The notes below the pieces were generated by a model. That model was not told the origin of the DNA and searched no databases. It saw nothing but the letters and a program-made list of their open reading frames with translations. 35,896 nt of DNA. It comes from a virus. Position 1 is the stretch's first letter. Each line of letters starts with the position of its first letter. The DNA lies in IMG/VR virus record IMGVR_UViG_3300044712_001468, positions 1 through 35,896 of that record; one strand, given 5' to 3'. This document shows, piece by piece, positions 6,574 through 14,113 of this stretch. Made by a program: the position numbers and the translations under genes.

Positions 6574-7473
6574 ATGGATACGGCAGTCGTCTCGATGACG
6601 ACGTTCCAGGATGCGAGCTGGAGCCTGCGCCGGCGAAAGATGCCGACGTTTGACCGGATGGTATCACGGTTGGGGAAGGTCAAATTTATGGCTGAATCGG
6701 CGCGCATCCTGGAAGCCTTGAATCAGGAGAGATTCAAAGAAATTAAACCTAAAATAAAATTTTTGAACAATGATGAATGTAATGATGTGCTTGCGGCAGC
6801 ATTGGGTGAAATCACCCTCGTTGCACCATTAGATATGGAATTTATCGAGTTGAATTTATCCGACTTCGATGGACTGATCACCAGCTTGCCGCCTGAACCC
6901 TATGGTTTCCCAATTAGCTTGGATGAATGGGAATCTATTACGCAGGACCTGGAGGGGTGCGCGGAATCGCTGGGGTTGTATGTTTTTTTTACCGCGCTGC
7001 GGCTTGGAGAGTATAGCGTACTGGAAGCTGCCGCGAGTCGTTTCGGATGGGATTTTCCGGATAATCTCAATTTTGACAGGTATGGAGACGTGGATTGGAA
7101 ACTCCTATTTGAAAAATTAGATCAGGCAGGCTTGGGGTTCTATAAAAACGCGATAGATGTTTGCCACTACTCTACGGGAAATCCATATTTTGATTACAAC
7201 CCGTATGATGAAGAACTAATTCACGACCTTCCTGAATATTCCCTCGAGGGAGTGCGCGAATTGCAGCAGGAGTGGATCGAGTCAAAACCGATTCTCGCTG
7301 ATTTTCGCAGGGCCGAAGAGCGGTTTGAGCATAACCCATCCAGGGAGTCGTGGCGATTATTGAAATTATATCTATCGTGCTGCGAGAAACGATCTCGTGC
7401 CCGGGTGCGCACAAACGGCAAGACCCTGGTCGAGATTTTTGGAGAGGAGGAAATCAGTGAACCAAACCGATGA
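6574..7473 (+). CDS. uncharacterised PRTRC-cassette protein, 299 aa
   Basis: Starts at the ATG one base after the preceding stop; the open frame extends upstream, but those codons lie in the Ubl gene. Features: a basic N-terminus (SLRRRKMPTFDRM), an acidic central region, a hydrophobic helix (AESLGLYVFFTALRL) and a Cys/His/aromatic motif CHYSTGNPYFDYNP near residues 197-210. Lower GC than the flanking genes, especially 6720-7230. Its place between Ubl and E2-like genes equals that of accessory proteins (such as protein F) in other PRTRC cassettes. I think the TGNPYFD motif may relate it to protein F, but this is weak. It could be a conjugation target, adaptor or E3-like partner. The end overlaps the E2-like gene by 17 bases. 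Confidence 0.55.
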   Translation: MDTAVVSMTTFQDASWSLRRRKMPTFDRMVSRLGKVKFMAESARILEALNQERFKEIKPKIKFLNNDECNDVLAAALGEITLVAPLDMEFIELNLSDFDGLITSLPPEPYGFPISLDEWESITQDLEGCAESLGLYVFFTALRLGEYSVLEAAASRFGWDFPDNLNFDRYGDVDWKLLFEKLDQAGLGFYKNAIDVCHYSTGNPYFDYNPYDEELIHDLPEYSLEGVRELQQEWIESKPILADFRRAEERFEHNPSRESWRLLKLYLSCCEKRSRARVRTNGKTLVEIFGEEEISEPNR

Positions 7474-8155
7474 ACCACAGACGCAAACATTTGAAATGTT
7501 GGCGTTACAGCCCGAGAATTTCCCTGTGCAGGGTGCCCTGTACTTTTTAGACGGTCATTATCTTTTTCGGTATGGAGATGGGAAGAAGATCCGCTCGAAA
7601 TTTGTAACATCCAAAGACCTGGCTGCGGCGTTTTCGCAAACCGAGCAGGATACCGGGTGGATCACGCCGGGAATTGTGCGGATGGGGTCTTGCACGCGTG
7701 GAACATGGTCCGTTTATAGTGCGCCTGAGCAAAAAGTGACCATCGGATTGAGCGAGGCTGAAAGCCTGGAAATACCGATTCCGCGAACGGTATGGCTGGG
7801 TATCGAAGATGCGCATTTTGTTTGGGCGTTGAAAGATAGGCGATTCGAACCGGGCGCCCAGGCGTATCATGCCCCCTTCCCAAACGTGCATCCGGATGGG
7901 CGAATATGTTGGGGTCAGAACCGTATACCGAAGGCGGATCCCAAAAAGGTGCGCGGCATATTTGAATTGTTTTTCGGTTCGTTGTTTAATGGCGATCTTG
8001 TAGGGAATAAATCCGCCAGCCAGCCAAACGACGTGAGAATCGCATTGCGCGAATTGGCGGAAAAGAAAGCCAGGGGCTACCCGGTGCATGACCTCGTTCC
8101 CGGCGGATTGAATAAAATTGGCAGTTTGATCGAAAACAAAATCAAGGGGGCCTGA
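7457..8155 (+). CDS. PRTRC protein B-like, E2-fold conjugating enzyme candidate
   Basis: GTG start at 7457 with GAGGAGG at 7444-7450; the frame extends upstream, but only this start has a ribosome site. 232 aa, near the size I recall for PRTRC protein B. The signature AYHAPFPNVHPDGRICWG (136-153) parallels the ubiquitin E2 active-site run (P...FHPNV...G.ICL), placing Cys151 as the candidate thioester cysteine. Upstream strands (GALYFLDGHYLFRYGDGKK, TRGTWSVYSAP, ESLEIPIPRTVWLGI) and the final helices fit a UBC-like alpha/beta layout. In the pathway it would receive the Ubl from the E1-like enzyme encoded at 8748 and pass it to a target. Stop and next start overlap as TGATG. Catalysis is inferred. 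Confidence 0.7.
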   Translation: MNQTDEPQTQTFEMLALQPENFPVQGALYFLDGHYLFRYGDGKKIRSKFVTSKDLAAAFSQTEQDTGWITPGIVRMGSCTRGTWSVYSAPEQKVTIGLSEAESLEIPIPRTVWLGIEDAHFVWALKDRRFEPGAQAYHAPFPNVHPDGRICWGQNRIPKADPKKVRGIFELFFGSLFNGDLVGNKSASQPNDVRIALRELAEKKARGYPVHDLVPGGLNKIGSLIENKIKGA

Positions 8156-8760
8156 TGTTTGTCCATCATATTTTTGCACACGAAACAAAACTTCCACCGA
8201 TGCAGCCCGGGCTATATGAATACGTGATCGGCGCGAATGGAATATTTGTGCGGGCGCAACGTCCGGGGCTTGAAGCTTTGATTTGGGTGGCATCTACTGT
8301 GAAACCTGTGCGAGGGTTGGCCGAAGTTATGCCGTATGTGCGGCTCAGCAATCGGGTGCGGGCCCACCTCCTGGCGCGTTTGTTCGAAATGGCGTTTCGC
8401 GCAAACGGTAAAGAAATTTTGTTTTACCTGTCCGGAAATCCGTGGCAGGTATATGTTCCCGATCAGGTGCAATCGGTAGCGAGTGTCCATCCGGTTGACG
8501 TGTTCGCCGGCGGGCAAGATACTCTTTTGGAGGTTCACAGTCACCATAACATGGGCGCATTTTTTTCGGGGGCCGACGACAAGGAAGAATCGGGCGGTTT
8601 CCGGATTTTTGCTGTGATGGGTAACCTCGCTGTCCAACCTACGATTCTGGTCAGGGTTGGCATTTACGGTCATTTCTGGCAGATCCCGGCGGCGTTGGTT
8701 TTCGAACTACCCAACGGTGTGCGGGATGGATTGGGCATGGAGGAAGAATGGACGAACTAA
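8155..8760 (+). CDS. PRTRC protein A-like JAMM/JAB metalloprotease (deconjugase)
   Basis: 201 aa with an intact zinc-metalloprotease motif: His128-Ser-His130, seven residues, Ser138-Gly-Ala-Asp141 (HSHHNMGAFFSGAD). The following GGFRIFAVMG and VRVGIYGHFWQIPA segments are as I remember PRTRC protein A. JAMM proteins cleave isopeptide bonds or trim C-terminal extensions of ubiquitin-like proteins, and the Ubl at 6141 has just such an extension. The first 100 residues form a beta-rich N-terminal half (YEYVIGANGIFVRAQ, EALIWVAST). AAGGGGG precedes the ATG. It overlaps the ThiF gene by 13 bases. Cytoplasmic. Confidence 0.82.
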   Translation: MFVHHIFAHETKLPPMQPGLYEYVIGANGIFVRAQRPGLEALIWVASTVKPVRGLAEVMPYVRLSNRVRAHLLARLFEMAFRANGKEILFYLSGNPWQVYVPDQVQSVASVHPVDVFAGGQDTLLEVHSHHNMGAFFSGADDKEESGGFRIFAVMGNLAVQPTILVRVGIYGHFWQIPAALVFELPNGVRDGLGMEEEWTN

Positions 8761-9539
8761 ACCTGGATTATTTGAATGCGCGCCGGCTGCTGGTGTCGAA
8801 TTCTGGAACTGTGACGTTGATGTTGGTGGGGTGCGGTGGAACGGGGTCATGGTTGGCACCTTCGGTGGTGCGGATCGCGCGCTTGCTCAAAGAGCAGTTT
8901 AACAAAGCGGTCGATGTTTATTTTATCGATCCGGATCACGTAGAGGAAAAGAATTGTTTTCGGCAGAATTTCTGCAATGCCGAAGTCGGGCGAAATAAGG
9001 CGGATACATTAGCCTGGCGTTATGGTCTGGCCTGGGGAGTTGAGATTATCGCAATCGCGGGTAAATTAGAGACGTGTCGAATTGACCTCATGAATCGCGG
9101 CCTGGCCGTGGTGATCGGCTGTGTGGATAATGCCGCGGCGCGGCGGACCATTGCGGAAACGGTCAAAATGTATCGCTGTTGGTGGCTGGATTGCGGCAAT
9201 CACCAATCGTCTGGGCAGGTCCTTTTGGGCAGCGGATTGGAGCGGCCTGAGAACCCGTTCCAACTCATGGGGCTATGCTCCTGGCTGCCGCTGCCGACTG
9301 ACCGGCATCCGGAATTACTCGATGACGCGCCGGCTATCAAACGAACGGATGAAAATCTGTCGTGCGCAGAGATGGCCATGCGAGACAGCCAGGGCATGGC
9401 CATCAATCAGCGGATTGCAGCGGAGGCGTCCGATTATCTGGTGCGGATGCTGCTCACAAAGGATTTGTGCAAGCACGCCACGTACATCGACCTGGCCAGC
9501 GGATCCGCAAAGTCGAAATACATACTCGAGGATCGCTAA
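8748..9539 (+). CDS. PRTRC ThiF-family E1-like adenylating enzyme
   Basis: 263 aa Rossmann-fold ThiF/MoeB/E1 domain that would adenylate the Ubl C-terminus with ATP. The nucleotide loop GCGGTGSW starts at residue 28. The DPDHVEEKNCFRQNF segment (61-75) carries the Asp, Arg and Gln that hold ATP and Mg, followed by Lys84. VDNAAARR (126-133) and LDCGN (147-151) are also characteristic. Cys206 in LSCAEMA is the best candidate for the thioester cysteine, as in MoeB/E1 SCAxxG segments. The length is right for a stand-alone ThiF. GGAGG lies four bases before the ATG. Completes a Ubl-E2-JAMM-E1 set in one operon. Confidence 0.87.
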   Translation: MDELNLDYLNARRLLVSNSGTVTLMLVGCGGTGSWLAPSVVRIARLLKEQFNKAVDVYFIDPDHVEEKNCFRQNFCNAEVGRNKADTLAWRYGLAWGVEIIAIAGKLETCRIDLMNRGLAVVIGCVDNAAARRTIAETVKMYRCWWLDCGNHQSSGQVLLGSGLERPENPFQLMGLCSWLPLPTDRHPELLDDAPAIKRTDENLSCAEMAMRDSQGMAINQRIAAEASDYLVRMLLTKDLCKHATYIDLASGSAKSKYILEDR

Positions 9540-9543
9540 ACTC

Positions 9544-9771
9544 ATGCCCAACATCGACGCCGCCATTGACCCCACCATAAACAATTTGTCCCCGCGTGAA
9601 CTCCAGGTGTTGGCCGGCCTGGCTGCTGACTGTACTCCGAAACAGTTGGCAGCCAGTTATGGCTTATCGATCAACGCGGTGCGGGCCTACCTGGCCAGGG
9701 CAAAGCGTAAATTGCGGGTATCGTCGCCGGTGGCCGCGGTTGCTGAAGCGATTCGCAGGGGGTGGATTTGA
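9544..9771 (+). CDS. stand-alone LuxR-type HTH regulator, 75 aa
   Basis: Begins four bases after the ThiF stop. Almost the whole protein is a LuxR/GerE C-terminal helix-turn-helix: LSPRELQVLAGLAADCTPKQ, then AASYGLSINAVRAYLARAKR and KLRV. There is no receiver or sensor domain. It probably binds DNA as a dimer to regulate the flanking early or late promoters. The position is the last gene before the likely late promoter and hairpin (9768-9845), so a late-gene activator is an attractive inference. Such regulators are not a standard PRTRC component. Confidence 0.7.
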   Translation: MPNIDAAIDPTINNLSPRELQVLAGLAADCTPKQLAASYGLSINAVRAYLARAKRKLRVSSPVAAVAEAIRRGWI

Positions 9772-9795
9772 CCTTTGTAGCGGATCTGATAACAT
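9768..9795 (+). promoter_or_regulatory. possible late-operon promoter
   Basis: TTGACC at 9768-9773 (5/6 to the -35 consensus), a 16-base spacer, then TAACAT at 9790-9795 (4/6 to -10). It starts in the stop codon of the HTH gene and would drive the holin-terminase-structural genes through the hairpin leader at 9821-9845. Weak by sequence alone, consistent with a need for an activator. Confidence 0.3.
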
Positions 9796-9820
9796 GACAA
9801 TTTCGAATAAATGTCCTACG

Positions 9821-9845
9821 ATAGAACGTGATAACCACGTTCTAT
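9821..9845 (+). terminator. perfect 10-bp-arm hairpin before the late genes
   Basis: ATAGAACGTG (9821-9830) and CACGTTCTAT (9836-9845) pair perfectly around ATAAC and are followed by TTGTTT. It could be an intrinsic terminator ending the early/PRTRC transcript, a leader attenuator, or a dimeric operator. It lies directly before the ribosome site of the membrane protein at 9864. Confidence 0.5.
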
Positions 9846-9863
9846 TTGTTTAAGGAGAACCCT

Positions 9864-10346
9864 ATGCGTTCGAATAACCGTCCCTTCTTTCGCGTCTTGA
9901 TGGCGCTCATCGTGTTGACCGTTTTGAGCTTCGGCTTGTTTGTGTTGGCTTCGCCGGTCTCGGCACGGTCCGTTCTGCCTGATGCCACCCAGGCCCCGGT
10001 TCAGCCCGGCTTTGCCGATTTATTCTCCCAGTGGATCGCGTTGGCGGGCGCCGGCGCGCTGATCGCCTGCCTGATCAATGTGGGCAAGGCGCTGGGTTGG
10101 ATCAAGGACGGGCAGGCCGTTACCTGGTCGACCGGCTTAAATGCTCTGGGCATGATCGGGTTACTACTGTTACAGATTTTCAAACCCGATGTTGACCTGG
10201 TGGCCCTCGATGGCTTTGCCAGCCAGGTGGCGCAGGCGTTAATGATCTTGTTTGGTCTGATTGCGCAGATGCTTTCAAGCAAGGGCACGCATATTGCACT
10301 GAAAGGCGTGCCCGTGATCGGTAAGTCCTTCACCCTGGAACGCTAA
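9864..10346 (+). CDS. holin-like membrane protein, 160 aa
   Basis: Start chosen at 9864 because AAGGAG (9852-9857) precedes it; the upstream in-frame ATG at 9828 lies inside the hairpin. Residues about 10-31 are a signal-anchor-like hydrophobic segment ending in an AxA-like PVSA. Three more hydrophobic segments follow at about 52-68 (WIALAGAGALIACLINV), 86-100 (NALGMIGLLLLQIF) and 120-136 (QALMILFGLIAQML). First gene of the late operon, next to a second small membrane protein, as is common for holin pairs or lysis cassettes. No endolysin gene is adjacent. The holin assignment rests on topology and position only. Confidence 0.45.
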   Translation: MRSNNRPFFRVLMALIVLTVLSFGLFVLASPVSARSVLPDATQAPVQPGFADLFSQWIALAGAGALIACLINVGKALGWIKDGQAVTWSTGLNALGMIGLLLLQIFKPDVDLVALDGFASQVAQALMILFGLIAQMLSSKGTHIALKGVPVIGKSFTLER

Positions 10347-10351
10347 CGCTG

Positions 10352-10666
10352 ATGGTTGATCCCGCGACGATCACGCTGCTCGGCAAGCTGGCAGAGCTGG
10401 GATCAACCGGCTTACTGCTGATCGTGGTTGTGCTCTTCCTCAATTACATCGATAAGCGCGATAAACAGTGGCAGCAATATTTTAAGGAGATGCACCAGGT
10501 TGATAGCACCGTATTGGTGGAATTGAAATCGGCTTTTGAAGCGGTAAAAAATGAGTTGGTTAGTTTGCGCTCGGAATTCCACGCACACGACGAAATGGAA
10601 CGCGAGGTCATGCGCAACGTAATCCAGCCAGATGTACCAGCGAAACCAAGACGGAGATCATCATAG
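10352..10666 (+). CDS. small single-pass membrane protein with coiled coil, 104 aa (holin/spanin-like)
   Basis: One hydrophobic helix near residues 17-30 (STGLLLIVVVLFLNYI) is followed by a long charged coiled-coil segment (DKRDKQWQQYFKEMHQ, then LVELKSAFEAVKNELVSLRS). This matches small phage BhlA/holin-like or Rz-like membrane proteins. It follows the 9864 membrane protein by 5 bases and ends directly against the HNH gene, so it is co-transcribed. A lysis role is inferred. Confidence 0.5.
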   Translation: MVDPATITLLGKLAELGSTGLLLIVVVLFLNYIDKRDKQWQQYFKEMHQVDSTVLVELKSAFEAVKNELVSLRSEFHAHDEMEREVMRNVIQPDVPAKPRRRSS

Positions 10667-11032
10667 ATGCCAAACGCAGCGCTTCGCCCCTGCACATACC
10701 CCGGATGCCCAGAACTTGTATCGCATGGAAGATGTACCAAGCACACCGTGCGATTCGAGCGTGATCCGGAAGTATCGAAACTTTACAACTCTACGCGCTG
10801 GAAACAGATCCGGATCCGCCAATTGGCTGCCCATCCCTGGTGTGCCGAGTGTGCTAAGACCAGCCGTTGGACGCCTGCCACTGAGGTCGATCATATTGAG
10901 CGGCATGGTGGAGACCCGGTCAAGTTCTTTGCCGGACCATTTCAATCTCTTTGCAAACCGTGTCATTCGCGCAAAACGATTGAAGAAGTTGGCCTCTCCG
11001 CTGCGACGGGGAGGGGGGCTCAAAATGTTTAA
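10667..11032 (+). CDS. HNH endonuclease (packaging-associated)
   Basis: 121 aa. Four N-terminal Cys/His positions (CTYPGCPELVSHGRCTKH) and CAEC form zinc-binding knuckles. The HNH core is EVDHIERHGGDP ... FQSLCKPCHSRKT, with the catalytic His in VDHI and the zinc Cys pair in CKPCH. HNH proteins encoded next to the terminase genes cut DNA together with terminase in HK97-like and many cos phages, which suggests cohesive-end packaging here. Starts immediately after the stop of the preceding gene. Confidence 0.88.
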   Translation: MPNAALRPCTYPGCPELVSHGRCTKHTVRFERDPEVSKLYNSTRWKQIRIRQLAAHPWCAECAKTSRWTPATEVDHIERHGGDPVKFFAGPFQSLCKPCHSRKTIEEVGLSAATGRGAQNV

Positions 11033-11104
11033 GATGCGTCCTATAAGAACGCGTGCTTGCAGCAGCGTGAAAAACATTCCCAATGTGGAGAATCTCGATT
11101 AATT

Positions 11105-11728
11105 ATGCCCGCCAAAAAACCGGTTGACCTGCACGTCAGACATAGCACCAAAACGGAAAAGGACGCGAGAATCGCATCCGAGGATGCTATGGCGCCTGAT
11201 CGCAGGCTGCCCACGACCGCCCCGTCTCGGTTGAAAGGTCACGCTGTAGCCTCTGAGACGTGGCGGCGGTTGATGCGCTTATACAACGAGCTGGATGCTG
11301 AGATCGTCACCCGGTTGGATGGGGACCTGCTGGTTGATTACTGCATCATGATGGAGCAGGTTACCCAGATCGACCACATGCGCCAGGCGGCTTATGATCT
11401 GTGGCTGGAGCTGGGGGCAAATCATCACAAGGCCAAAGAGGCTGCGCGGGCTGAGATCACCGGAACGCCTAAAGCTAAAGAAAAAGAAGATCTGGCCGAA
11501 CAACTGGCCATGAAAGTGTTGAACGCATTCGACACGGTTGTTAAGCTGGATGCCCGCGGTGAGCGAAAGCGCGCCATACTGAAACAATATCGGGAATCGT
11601 TGTATCTGACCCCACGCGCCCGGGCTGGTGCTGCGCCTGCCAAAAAAGAAACTGAGGAAAAGCCGCTCGATCCGATGGAACAGCTCCTCGGTTCGGTTAC
11701 CAATTATGTTAATGGCGATGGAAAATGA
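11105..11728 (+). CDS. terS: terminase small subunit (P27 family)
   Basis: 207 aa. The open frame extends upstream to 11057, but the ATG at 11105 gives the usual P27-type N-terminus (MPAKKPVDLHVRH). A GGAG lies further upstream than normal, so the start is uncertain. The body matches P27-like small terminases: a Lys/Arg-rich N-terminus, AVASETWRRLMRLYNELDAE, the helical YCIMMEQVTQI segment and a C-terminal helix before the Pro-rich tail. It recognises phage DNA and loads the large subunit. Its stop overlaps the TerL start (ATGA). Confidence 0.8.
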   Translation: MPAKKPVDLHVRHSTKTEKDARIASEDAMAPDRRLPTTAPSRLKGHAVASETWRRLMRLYNELDAEIVTRLDGDLLVDYCIMMEQVTQIDHMRQAAYDLWLELGANHHKAKEAARAEITGTPKAKEKEDLAEQLAMKVLNAFDTVVKLDARGERKRAILKQYRESLYLTPRARAGAAPAKKETEEKPLDPMEQLLGSVTNYVNGDGK

Positions 11729-13383
11729 AACGAGCGCTTATTTTTATTATCGGTTTAATCCTGGCGGTCGCTATGTTTAGCGAAGCTCATGCTCAGCGCG
11801 CCGTTGCGTTTTTCGAAATGCTCAAGCATACCGATGGGCAGTTTTACAATCAGCCTTTTGTTCTACTTCCCTGGCAGAAGCAGATCATCCGAGATGTTTA
11901 TGGCACGCTGAAAGAAAACGGCGCACGCCAGTATAAAACTGTTTACCTGGAAGTGCCGAAGAAAAATGGTAAGAGCGAGCTGGCAGCCGGTGCGGCTCTT
12001 TACCATCTATTCGCGGATGGAGAAATTAAGGGCGAAATCTATGGCTGCGCCGTAGACAAGGGCCAGGCCGGGATTGTTTACCATGTGGCCAGAGACATGA
12101 TTGAATTGGTTCCTGCGCTCGCTAAACGGGCACGGGTGACGGACTCAACCAAAAAAATCACCGATAAGGTGAGCGGTTCGGTCTATCAGGTCTTGAGTGC
12201 GGATGCTTTTCGCAAGCATGGATTTAAGGTTTCGGCCTGTATCTTTGATGAACTCCATGCCCAACCGAACCGTAACCTGTGGGATGTCATGACGTTCGAA
12301 GCCGGGGCTACTCGCCGCCAGCCGATTTGGTGGATCATTACCACTGCCGGCGAAGATCCTGATCGGGTATCAATTGGCTGGGAACAGCACGAATACGCCA
12401 TGAAGATACTGTCTGGCGAAATAGTTGATCCAACGTGGTATGTAGTTATATACAACTACGATGGCGATGACATCTATAACGAAGAAAATTGGTTCGCGGC
12501 CAATCCGAGCCTCGGCAGCGCGAAATCACTGGAATCAATGCGGGAGACCGCGACAACTGCCAAGAATAAACCCGCGAATGAACGCCTATTTCGCTGGCTC
12601 GATCTCAACCAGTGGATAACAAGCAAGTTATCTCCCTGGCTGCCACTCGATCTATTTGATAAAACGATTGGCGAATGGGATCGCAAAGAGCAGGATGGCC
12701 GGGATTGTTACTTGGGACTGGATCTCTCCACCACAACGGATTTATCCGCGATCAATCTTACCTTCCCGCCCCAGGGGGCACAGTATGATTGGCGCACTTT
12801 TTGGGAATGCTGGATTCCTAAAGAAAATATGCAAGAACGGATCGAGAGAGATCACGTTCCTTACGATAAGTGGGTTGAGCAGGGTTGGGTCACTGCCACC
12901 GAAGGCAATGTCATCGACTATACCGTCATCCGCCAACGAATTTTGGACCTATCCAAGATTTATAAAATTATTGAGGTAGTTGCCGATCCTGCTTTTGCAA
13001 CCATGCTCTTACAGGTCCTGGCCAATGATGGCCTTACGGTCGTGACCGTGCCGCAGACATTCGTCAATTTGACCGACCCAATGAATCAGTTGGAAATATT
13101 TCTCAACGGGAAAAAACCTGAGGGCGGTGCTGCGCATTTGCTGCAAGGTAGCCTCACGCACGAAAATAACATGGTCGCCAGGTGGGCATTCGGGAATACC
13201 GAAATTGCCAAAAATGGTGCCGGTCTGATCAAATACGTCAAGCAGCACAAGGGAAAGAGTGTTGTCAGAACCAAACGCATCGATCCGATTGCTGCCTGGG
13301 TCACCAATATGTGCCGTGCGCGGTTTTACAAGGGAACGCTTGATTTGAGCGCCAAAATTCTGAATGAAGAATGGGGTATGTGA
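11725..13383 (+). CDS. terL: terminase large subunit
   Basis: 552 aa packaging ATPase-nuclease of the HK97/lambdoid Terminase_1 type. LLPWQKQIIRDVYG (47-60) is the adenine-binding region. Walker A is EVPKKNGKSE (76-85), Walker B ACIFDE (171-176) and the coupling motif TTAG (206-209). The nuclease half begins GLDLSTTTDLS, with Asp333 as the first metal ligand. The first 23 residues (MKRALIFIIGLILAVAMFSE, then AHA) look like a signal peptide, which is odd for a cytoplasmic motor. The ATG at 11773 would remove most of it but has no ribosome site, whereas 11725 is coupled to terS by ATGA. Overlaps the next gene by a TGATG. Confidence 0.93.
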   Translation: MKRALIFIIGLILAVAMFSEAHAQRAVAFFEMLKHTDGQFYNQPFVLLPWQKQIIRDVYGTLKENGARQYKTVYLEVPKKNGKSELAAGAALYHLFADGEIKGEIYGCAVDKGQAGIVYHVARDMIELVPALAKRARVTDSTKKITDKVSGSVYQVLSADAFRKHGFKVSACIFDELHAQPNRNLWDVMTFEAGATRRQPIWWIITTAGEDPDRVSIGWEQHEYAMKILSGEIVDPTWYVVIYNYDGDDIYNEENWFAANPSLGSAKSLESMRETATTAKNKPANERLFRWLDLNQWITSKLSPWLPLDLFDKTIGEWDRKEQDGRDCYLGLDLSTTTDLSAINLTFPPQGAQYDWRTFWECWIPKENMQERIERDHVPYDKWVEQGWVTATEGNVIDYTVIRQRILDLSKIYKIIEVVADPAFATMLLQVLANDGLTVVTVPQTFVNLTDPMNQLEIFLNGKKPEGGAAHLLQGSLTHENNMVARWAFGNTEIAKNGAGLIKYVKQHKGKSVVRTKRIDPIAAWVTNMCRARFYKGTLDLSAKILNEEWGM

Positions 13384-13922
13384 TGGAGAAAATGTCGCAA
13401 TATCGCAACCGTTTTGAGGGGATGCCAGCAGCCGTGTTGGGTGGCGGGCCCAGCCTGCCCGGCGATTTGAGCCGGTTGCCGGCGGGTTGCGTGCTGATTG
13501 CGGTCAACTATCACGCCTTTTTGTTCTGCCAACCTCAGTTTATGGTCTATAACGACCAGCCCGAATCGGATCCGCGATTGATGGAAGCGGTAAAGCGCAA
13601 AGCGGCCATCCTGGTTAGCCCCGAGCCGACTTCGGATATTGCGTTCGATGTTCCGGTATGGACCGGGTTCTACAGCTCGAACACCGCGGCTTGGTTTGCG
13701 CTTTGGTGCGGATGTGATCCGGTCATTTTGTGCGGGATGGACTGCTACCAGGGCGAGGTCAAGTATTGTCACCCGATCGATCGCGACGAACCCGCCTGGC
13801 ATTACCCGCTTTCTGACCATTTGAGGCCCTGGATCGAGGATGCCCGCAACGAATTGCCTCATCCGGGCCGCTTACGCGCTATATCCGGGCCGCTGATGCA
13901 GGTCTTTGGAGCCTATTCATGA
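13383..13922 (+). CDS. DUF115/MptE-like Rossmann protein
   Basis: 179 aa from the ATG that overlaps the TerL stop; the frame is also open from 13371. The N-terminal AAVLGGGPSLPGDLSRLPAG is the glycine-rich loop of the DUF115/MptE-like family. The later NTAAWFALWCGCDPVILCGMD segment matches its second signature, where related proteins have SG..A...A...G...I.L.GMD. Family members include pterin diphosphokinases and glycosylation-linked proteins. Phage members are common but uncharacterised. Encoded between terminase and portal, it may act in capsid modification or be cargo. Confidence 0.65.
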   Translation: MEKMSQYRNRFEGMPAAVLGGGPSLPGDLSRLPAGCVLIAVNYHAFLFCQPQFMVYNDQPESDPRLMEAVKRKAAILVSPEPTSDIAFDVPVWTGFYSSNTAAWFALWCGCDPVILCGMDCYQGEVKYCHPIDRDEPAWHYPLSDHLRPWIEDARNELPHPGRLRAISGPLMQVFGAYS

Positions 13923-14113
13923 AGCGTTTTTTCGCTATCTTACTCCACTTTTTAGCCCGTTTTTTGGACGATATTTTGATTTTGGCGGGCTGTGCGTGCA
14001 TACTTTATGGCCTGTCTCTCTGGAATGTGGTCGTTACCTGGATTGTCGCCGGCCTGATCCTGATCGGGCTGGCTTATCTGATCGGAAAGGCAAGGTCCAA
14101 TCATGTTATTTAG
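13919..14113 (+). CDS. small membrane protein, 64 aa
   Basis: ATGA overlap with the preceding stop. Two hydrophobic helices (DDILILAGCACILYGLSLW and VVTWIVAGLILIGLAYLIG) with short basic ends. Small two-helix proteins upstream of the portal are frequent in siphovirus head operons and have no known role. Overlaps the portal start by 11 bases. Confidence 0.6.
   Translation: MKRFFAILLHFLARFLDDILILAGCACILYGLSLWNVVVTWIVAGLILIGLAYLIGKARSNHVI

Noticed and set aside
9121-9543. Upstream extension of the LuxR-type HTH frame
   Set aside because: This part lies inside the ThiF gene in another frame; the ATG at 9544 directly after the ThiF stop is the natural start.
10632-11102. 156-codon frame over the HNH gene
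   Set aside because: Overlaps in another frame the clear HNH endonuclease with its zinc and HNH motifs.
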